Shown here piece after piece: positions 58,272 through 64,000 of a stretch of DNA of 64,000 nt (its first letter is position 1; every line of letters starts with the position of its first letter). The position numbers were made by a program, and so were the translations under genes. Source of the stretch: Microvirga splendida (GTDB lineage Bacteria; Pseudomonadota; Alphaproteobacteria; Rhizobiales; Beijerinckiaceae). Location of the stretch: NCBI RefSeq assembly GCF_016427565.1, contig NZ_JAELXT010000005.1, positions 1 through 64,000 on the forward strand. The letters are read 5' to 3'. The notes under the pieces are model-generated. The model did not search any database, was not told the origin of the DNA, and saw only the letters and a program-made list of their open reading frames with translations.

Positions 58272-59570
58272 ATGACCGCACCCGTTGCCAGCACCGCCCC
58301 TCCGTCGAGCGCCGCGTCCGGCTCGCTCCTGTCGAAGCTCGAGATCGATGCGCGCATGCTCGGCATGCTGGCGGCGCTCGCCGTGATCTGGGTCGGGTTC
58401 GATCTTCTGTCGGGCGGCATCTTTCTCACGCCGCGCAACCTCTGGAACCTGTCGGTCCAGACCGCCTCCGTGGCGATCATGGCGACCGGCATGGTGCTGG
58501 TGATCGTCACGCGCAACATCGATCTGTCCGTCGGCGCGATCCTCGGCGTCACCGGCATGATCATCGGCGTGGTGCAGGTGCAGTGGCTGCCCGCCTATCT
58601 CGGTTTCGAGCACTGGCTGACGGCCCCCATCGCCGTTCTGGTCGCCATCGCGGTCGGCGGCCTGATCGGTCTCTTCCAGGGATGGCTGATCGCCTATCTC
58701 GGCATTCCCTCCTTCATCGTCACGCTCGGCGGCCTGCTGGTCTGGCGCGGCGCGGCCTGGTGGGTCACGACAGGCCAGACGATCGCGCCCATGGACGCCA
58801 ACTTCAAAGCCCTCGGCGGCGGCGTGGAGGGTGCGCTCGGCGCCAATGCCACCTGGATCATCGCGGCAGCGGCCTGCGGCATCATCATCGTGGCGCTTGG
58901 GCTGTCCCGCCGTCGCCGCCTGAGCTTCGGCTTTCCGGTTCGGCCCGGCTGGGCCGATGCGGTGATCGCCGCGTTCGCCTGCGGGGCCGTTCTGGGCACG
59001 GCCTGGATCTTCAACGCCTATCCTCTGCCGGCGCGCACCGCCCGGCGCTGGGCCGAGGCCAACGGCATCGCTTGGCCCGAAGGAGGTCTTTTCATTTCGC
59101 ACGGGATCGCGCTGCCGGTGGTCATCGCCGTCCTGGTCGGCCTGGTGATGACCTTCATCGCCACGCGCCGGCGCTTCGGCCGCTACGTCTTCGCCATCGG
59201 CGGCAACCCGGAGGCGGCGGAGCTGTCGGGCATCAACACCCGCTGGACGCTGATGAAGGTGTTCGGCCTCATGGGCCTGCTCTGCGGCATCTCCGCCTGC
59301 ATCTCGACCGCGCGTCTCAACGCGGCGACGAATGCGGCCGGCAGCCTCGACGAGCTCTACGTGATCGCCTCCGCGGTCATCGGCGGCACGTCGCTCGCCG
59401 GCGGCATCGGCACCATCGCGGGCGCGATGCTCGGCGCCCTGGTCATGCAGTCGCTGCAATCGGGCATGGTGCTGCTCGGCGTCGACACGCCGCTTCAGAA
59501 CATCGTCGTCGGCGCCGTGCTCGTCCTGGCGGTGTGGGTCGACAGCCTCTATCGCCGCCGCATCAAGTAA
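58272..59570 (+). CDS. xylH: Sugar ABC transporter permease, XylH-like
   Basis: A 432-residue inner-membrane permease with about ten hydrophobic segments. The ribose/xylose family marks are VIVTRNIDLSVGAILGVTGM near residue 80, FQGWLIAYLGIPSFIVTLGGL, YVFAIGGNPEAAELSGINTR and VIGGTSLAGGIGTIAGAMLG. The extra length compared with RbsC-type permeases and the large loop around residues 210-270 fit XylH. It lies between xylF and xylG (12 bases). Confidence 0.93.
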   Translation: MTAPVASTAPPSSAASGSLLSKLEIDARMLGMLAALAVIWVGFDLLSGGIFLTPRNLWNLSVQTASVAIMATGMVLVIVTRNIDLSVGAILGVTGMIIGVVQVQWLPAYLGFEHWLTAPIAVLVAIAVGGLIGLFQGWLIAYLGIPSFIVTLGGLLVWRGAAWWVTTGQTIAPMDANFKALGGGVEGALGANATWIIAAAACGIIIVALGLSRRRRLSFGFPVRPGWADAVIAAFACGAVLGTAWIFNAYPLPARTARRWAEANGIAWPEGGLFISHGIALPVVIAVLVGLVMTFIATRRRFGRYVFAIGGNPEAAELSGINTRWTLMKVFGLMGLLCGISACISTARLNAATNAAGSLDELYVIASAVIGGTSLAGGIGTIAGAMLGALVMQSLQSGMVLLGVDTPLQNIVVGAVLVLAVWVDSLYRRRIK

Positions 59571-59582
59571 GAAGGCCGCATC

Positions 59583-60362
<780 letters not shown>

Positions 60363-60475
60363 TAGTCCGCGGCATCCCGGACGGCGTAAGCCGATCCGGG
60401 ATCGGTTGCAGGATAAGGCGCCATACTCGTCATGCGATCCCGGGTTCTGCTCCGCAGCCCCGGGATGACGACTTT
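60363..60475. repeat. Dispersed repeat, copy 1 beside the SDR gene
   Basis: About 110 bases beginning near CATCCCGGACGGCGTAAG and ending CCCCGGGATGACG. A closely related copy in the same orientation lies at 61268-61372, so the SDR gene is flanked by direct repeats. Each copy holds two internal dyads. Confidence 0.85.
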
Positions 60476-60499
60476 ATCTTTTGAAATGTGTGAGGATTC

Positions 60500-61252
60500 A
60501 TGACCCAGACCATCTACGGCTCGCTGAAGGGCAAGTCCGTTCTCATCACCGGCGGCGCCAGCGGCATCGGCGAGAGCATCGCGCGTTCGTTCCATGCTCA
60601 GGGCAGCAAGGTGGCGATCCTCGACTACAATGCCGAGGCAGGGCAGGCGCTGGCGAAGGAACTCGGCGCGGGCGTGCATTTCGAGCACAGCGACGTGCGC
60701 GACATCCCCGCCTTTCAGGCCGCGATCCGGCGCGCGAGCGATGCCATCGGGCCGATCACGATCCTGGTCAACAACGCGGCCCGCGACGACCGCCACACCA
60801 TCGATCAGGTGACGCCGGAATACTGGCGCGAGCGCTTCGCCACCAATCTCGACCACCAGTTCTTCGCAGCCCAGGCCGTGCTGCCGGACATGGAGAAGGC
60901 GGGCGGCGGCTCGATCATCAACATGGGCTCCACGAGCTACATGGTGAGCGACGATTCCTTTGCGGCCTACAAGACCGCGAAGTCCGCTTCAGTCGGGCTC
61001 ACCCGCGCCCTGGCGCGCGAGCTCGGGCCTAAGAACATCCGCGTCAACTGCCTCGTGCCGGGCTGGATCATGACCCAGCGCCAGATCGACCTGTGGCTCA
61101 CGCCCGAAGGCGAGCAGGAACTGCTCAAGCGTCAATGCGTGAAGCGCAAGCTCGTGCCCCAGGATATCGCCAACTTCGCGCTGTTCCTCGGCTCCGACGA
61201 TTCCAGCGCCATGTCGGCGCAGACCTATCTGGTGGATGGCGGCTGGGTCTGA
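60500..61252 (+). CDS. SDR oxidoreductase, D-xylose 1-dehydrogenase-like
   Basis: A 250-residue short-chain dehydrogenase. Cofactor loop TGGASGIG (17-24), NNAARDDRHT (91-100), and catalytic Asn116, Ser144, Tyr157 and Lys161 (AYKTAK). Overall pattern, especially the start IYGSLKGKSVLITGG, DDRHTIDQVTPEYW, and TPEGEQELLKRQCVKRKLV, recalls the Caulobacter xylose dehydrogenase that starts oxidative xylose breakdown (there called xylB). Its place just after a xylose transporter supports this. NAD versus NADP use is not settled. Dehydratase and lactonase genes are not in the window. Confidence 0.88.
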   Translation: MTQTIYGSLKGKSVLITGGASGIGESIARSFHAQGSKVAILDYNAEAGQALAKELGAGVHFEHSDVRDIPAFQAAIRRASDAIGPITILVNNAARDDRHTIDQVTPEYWRERFATNLDHQFFAAQAVLPDMEKAGGGSIINMGSTSYMVSDDSFAAYKTAKSASVGLTRALARELGPKNIRVNCLVPGWIMTQRQIDLWLTPEGEQELLKRQCVKRKLVPQDIANFALFLGSDDSSAMSAQTYLVDGGWV

Positions 61253-61267
61253 TCCCAGCCTCATGAT

Positions 61268-61372
61268 GCGTCATCCCGGACGCCGCAGGCGATCCGGGAT
61301 CGTCATCAGGATGAGGCGCACTTCTCGTCGAACGATTCCGGGTTCCGCTGCGCGGCCCCGGGATGACGTCTG
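61268..61372. repeat. Dispersed repeat, copy 2 beside the SDR gene
   Basis: The sequence TCATCCCGGACGCCGCAGG ... GGCCCCGGGATGACG closely matches the element at 60363-60475, in the same orientation. It separates the convergent SDR and AmpG-like genes. Confidence 0.85.
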
Positions 61373-61375
61373 AAC

Positions 61376-62701
61376 TTATGCTCGCGACCCGGCACTGACG
61401 GCGGGCGTTGCATCCTCGATTACCTCATCCTTTTCGGCAACCGTCTTCATCGTATCCCGCCTGATCACGAAGCACAGGATCACCAGCGGGATGCCGATGC
61501 TGGCCGTGGCGGTGAAGAGGAGAGGATAACCGTAGGCGTCCACCACCGCGCCGGATGCGCCGCCGATGAGCTTGCCCGGCAGTGCGTAGAGCGAGCTCAG
61601 GAGCGCGTATTGCGTGGCGGCAAAGCCCGGCGAGGTCAGGCCCGACATGTAGGCGATCAGGGCAGAGCCCGCGAAACCTGCGGCGAAGTTGTCGAAGCTG
61701 ATGGTCAGAGTCAGGGCGGGCAGGGTGGCGTTTCCTGACGCCAGCCAAGCAAACATCAAGTTCGAGGACGCGGCGATGAAGGCGCCGATCAGCAGCGTCC
61801 ACCACAGGCCGAGCCGCGTCAGGGCCAAGCCGCCTGCGAAAGCTCCGATGATGCCGACCCACACCCCATAGAGCTTCGACACGTTGGCGATGTCGGTCTT
61901 GGAGAATCCGAGATCGATATAGAGCGGATTCGCCATGACGCCGGCCACGAAATCCGGCAGGCGGAAGCAGGCGATGAGGATGAGAATCGGGATGAGGATC
62001 AGGCCCTTGCGCCGGAAGAGATCGGCAAGCGGCTCGACGATGGCCGCAGTGAAGGGAAGGTGCTCGCGCAGGGCGCTCTCGTTGCCGCGCGGCGCCAGCA
62101 GGGTGCCGACAAGACCGACGCCCATGAGAACGGCCATGGCCAGATAGGCGCTGCGCCAGTCCACGAACTCCGCGATGTAGAGCGCGCCCGCGCCCGCGCA
62201 GATGAGAGCGAGCCGATAGCCGAGCTGGTAGGAGGCCGCCATCATGCCCTGGCGCTCGGTTGAGGCCACGTCGATGCGCCAGCCGTCGATCACCACATCC
62301 TGCGTCGCCGAGGCGAAGGCGACGAGGAGCGCCGACGCGATGGTGAGCGGAAGGCTGGTCTGCGGATCGCTCAAGCCGATGCCCACGAGCCCGAGCGCGG
62401 TGACGATCTGGGCGAACGCCATCCACCCGCGCCGCCGCCCGAGAAGGCTTGCCAGACCCGGCACGTCGTAGCGGTCGACGATGGGCGCCCAGAGGAACTT
62501 GAAGGAATAGGCCAGGGCGACCCAGCTCAGCATGCCGATCTCGGTGCGGGAAATCCCTGCCTCCCGCAGCCAGGCCGACAGGGTGCTGAAGACGAGCAGG
62601 AAAGGCAGGCCCGACGAGAACCCGAGGGGGAGCATGAGCGCGATGCGCCCGTCGGTCAGGATGTCGCGGAGCGAAAGACGGCGTTTTTGTGCGGCAGCCA
62701 T
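61376..62701 (-). CDS. ampG: AmpG-like muropeptide MFS permease
   Basis: A 441-residue inner-membrane transporter with about 12 hydrophobic segments. The N-terminal half has the AmpG landmarks FSSGLPFLLVFSTLSAWLRE, LSWVALAYSFKFLWAPIVDR, and SATQDVVIDGWRIDV. AmpG imports anhydro-muropeptides released from the wall. MurU and AmgK-like genes at 25-27 kb belong to the same recycling process, though not to this operon. The ATG at 62701 fits the family start; a longer open frame to 63685 is a shadow of the SIR2 gene. Confidence 0.9.
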   Translation of the reverse strand: MAAAQKRRLSLRDILTDGRIALMLPLGFSSGLPFLLVFSTLSAWLREAGISRTEIGMLSWVALAYSFKFLWAPIVDRYDVPGLASLLGRRRGWMAFAQIVTALGLVGIGLSDPQTSLPLTIASALLVAFASATQDVVIDGWRIDVASTERQGMMAASYQLGYRLALICAGAGALYIAEFVDWRSAYLAMAVLMGVGLVGTLLAPRGNESALREHLPFTAAIVEPLADLFRRKGLILIPILILIACFRLPDFVAGVMANPLYIDLGFSKTDIANVSKLYGVWVGIIGAFAGGLALTRLGLWWTLLIGAFIAASSNLMFAWLASGNATLPALTLTISFDNFAAGFAGSALIAYMSGLTSPGFAATQYALLSSLYALPGKLIGGASGAVVDAYGYPLLFTATASIGIPLVILCFVIRRDTMKTVAEKDEVIEDATPAVSAGSRA

Positions 62702-62760
62702 GGGTTCATCTTGGATACGGGAAAGGCGGCCACCTTCGCACAGGGCGGTGCCGGTGCCAA

Positions 62761-63600
62761 TCAGACACCGCCCTCGTCCTTCCCGACGGCCTCGCTGAGC
62801 TTGGTCAGGAACTTGTCGAGCGCCTGTTCCGGCGGGCATTCCTTCTCCATCAGCACCTGCAGGCCCCATTGCTCGAGAACGGCCTGCTCCACCGGGTTGG
62901 CGCGCAGCATGAACACGTAGGATTGCGGCCGGTCGCGCTCGTAGCCCGATCCGGCCCAGGTTCGCCAGAGCCGGTGCATCAGGAAGCGGATGTTGAGATC
63001 CGTCATGCTGTAGCCGATGAACAGGATGGTCTTGCCCATCGAATCGGAGCGGAACTTGATGTCGAGGGGCGACTCGAAGGACAGGCGCTCCAGGTAGTCG
63101 GTCTCGGCGATCACGATGGAGCCGTCGTCGTCGAAATCGCCATGGTACTTGACGATCTGCGGCACGCCCTCGCGGATACGGGCGATGTCCTTGGCGTTGA
63201 CGATCTTCACGTAATCCTTGCCGTGCAGGTTGTAGGCAGTCTCGAGGTTCCGGTCGAAATTCGTGGTGTAGACGATCGGAAAGTCGAGCTTGCAGATCAG
63301 CTTGTGGACCCGGGATTTCTTCAGAATCTCCTCGGGAATGGTCCAGTTCCGGTCCATCCAGCTGCGCAGGGGCCCGATGCTGCCCTGCTTGAGCCGGTAA
63401 TATTCCGCCAGCGTCAGGTAGTTCAGGTCGGTTCCCCTGAAATCGGACAGGTCGATCTCGAGTTCGTCGGCGATATGCTCGATCAGGGTGCTCCAGGAGG
63501 GCAGGCCCACCGTCATGGAGACGCCCGCTCCGGCAAACAGGATCGCCTGCTTCGTCCTGATGGCGGAAACCAGATCCTCGAGCACGCCACTCTCCTTCAC
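62761..63600 (-). CDS. Stand-alone SIR2-domain protein
   Basis: A 279-residue protein that is almost only a SIR2-like NAD-binding domain: ILFAGAGVSMTVGLPSWSTL (about 20-39), YTTNFDRNLETAY with Asn114 and Asp116, KYHGDFDDDG with His153 in the catalytic position, and LFIGYSMTDLNIRFLMHRLW. No zinc-binding Cys cluster of protein deacetylases is seen, so an NAD-hydrolysing role as in SIR2 defence effectors is possible. No partner gene is adjacent. GTG 63600 is the first start; GTG 63585, with AAGGAG six bases before it, may be the real one. AmpG lies 59 bases downstream. Confidence 0.85.
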   Translation of the reverse strand: MKESGVLEDLVSAIRTKQAILFAGAGVSMTVGLPSWSTLIEHIADELEIDLSDFRGTDLNYLTLAEYYRLKQGSIGPLRSWMDRNWTIPEEILKKSRVHKLICKLDFPIVYTTNFDRNLETAYNLHGKDYVKIVNAKDIARIREGVPQIVKYHGDFDDDGSIVIAETDYLERLSFESPLDIKFRSDSMGKTILFIGYSMTDLNIRFLMHRLWRTWAGSGYERDRPQSYVFMLRANPVEQAVLEQWGLQVLMEKECPPEQALDKFLTKLSEAVGKDEGGV

Positions 63601-63611
63601 GCTGTCCTGCC

Positions 63612-63732
63612 CTTAAAGCATCGGACCCAAAAGTGGATTTGCACTTTTGGGATCCACCCGATGCTTCCCCCATAAGTGAGAGCATCGTTGGGCGCGAAAA
63701 ACCGGGTCCACTTTTTCTGCACGATGCTCTAA
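63612..63732. repeat. Two adjacent inverted repeats upstream of the SIR2 gene
   Basis: Element 1: AAGCATCGG (63616-63624) pairs with CCGATGCTT (63658-63666), with an inner pair CCCAAAAGTG/CACTTTTGGG. Element 2: AGAGCATCGT (63679-63688) pairs with ACGATGCTCT (63721-63730). Element 1 with part of element 2 is an inverted copy of the repeat at 44722-44802. The SIR2 promoter should lie in or beyond this segment. Confidence 0.85.
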
Positions 63733-63833
63733 CGCGCGAACCTGCCCTCAGGCTTCATGGCGGGATCAGGGATAACTTGAGCGTTTCGCGTGTTGTCATA
63801 GGGTGCAAACCGTCAAGCAGGAGAGAGCGGGAC

Positions 63834-64000
63834 GTGGCAGACTACAAGATCGAGCAGACCGAAACCCTCTACGAGGGCTGGCGCAGGCTTCTCAAGCTGA
63901 CAATCCGGATGCCCGACGGCCGGGCCATGGCGCGGGAGATCCTGAACAGCGCCGATGCGGCGGCCGTGCTGCCCTACGATCCGGAGACCCGCAAGGCGAT
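63834..64000 (+). CDS. Nudix hydrolase, N-terminal part (cut by window end)
   Basis: The first 55 codons of a protein starting MADYKIEQTETLYEGWRRLL at GTG 63834, with AGGAGAG about 8 bases upstream. The segment YEGWRRLLKLTI..., then AAAVLPYDPETRK, is the usual beginning of ADP-ribose or GDP-mannose pyrophosphatases of the Nudix family (NudF/NudK type). The Nudix box itself lies past the end of the window, so the activity cannot be confirmed here. Confidence 0.75.
   Translation, partial: MADYKIEQTETLYEGWRRLLKLTIRMPDGRAMAREILNSADAAAVLPYDPETRKA

Noticed and set aside
61376-63685. A 769-codon frame that would fuse an N-terminal region to AmpG
   Set aside because: The added part is antisense-frame translation over the SIR2 gene region. 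The AmpG family start matches ATG 62701.

Overview
The window looks like chromosome of an alphaproteobacterium in the Hyphomicrobiales (Rhizobiales). The evidence is the high GC content, the order chvI-chvG-hprK-EIIA-HPr divergent from pckA, a DivL-type kinase, and proteins typical of the order (DUF930, short HprK, single-domain sugar ABC ATPase, RTX protein with a C-terminal type I secretion signal). A Methylobacteriaceae relative such as Microvirga or Methylobacterium is plausible, but that is inference. I see no integrase, transposase, prophage or CRISPR array. Most of the window is core genome, with a few accessory insertions and several families of short dispersed palindromic repeats.

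Layout. 1-0.75 kb: palindromic repeats without a gene. 0.75-6 kb: HWE-family multi-PAS kinase, a small lipoprotein, argG and a NahD-like isomerase. 6-13 kb (+): rpsA, a DUF1232 protein, then a close-packed run sppA-ihfB-lapA-like-OCD-trpF-trpB. An opposite-strand AAA ATPase separates trpB from trpA-accD-folC. 17-30 kb (-): DUF930 protein, then a long operon read divL -> tsaE/amgK fusion -> murU -> addB -> addA -> trxA, headed by a perfect CtrA box. DivL has Tyr where histidine kinases have the phospho-accepting His. 30-36 kb (-): ahcY with a SahR-like operator, then HPr, EIIA-Man, HprK, ChvG and ChvI. 36-44 kb: pckA, a GlcD-type FAD dehydrogenase, an orphan UgpC-type ATPase, an LhgO-like oxidase that seems to start at AUC, an NhaD-like antiporter and a class II amidotransferase. 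44-51.5 kb: a coiled-coil protein, a class III cyclase with an altered metal-site residue, a GST, a GNAT, a CPBP protease and polA.

51.5-64 kb is more accessory. It holds a 1192-residue RTX protein with seven N-terminal repeats and a C-terminal secretion signal, then a pentose locus (ROK regulator divergent from xylF-xylH-xylG and a D-xylose 1-dehydrogenase-like SDR), an AmpG-like muropeptide permease, a stand-alone SIR2 protein and the start of a Nudix hydrolase.

How the parts fit. AmgK/MurU with AmpG suggest recycling of peptidoglycan amino sugars. The ChvG/ChvI-PTS cluster beside pckA links envelope or acid sensing to carbon control. The ROK-xyl-SDR set suggests oxidative (Weimberg/Dahms-type) xylose use; the later enzymes of that pathway are not in the window. 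Functions are read from motifs and family memory only; no database search was possible.
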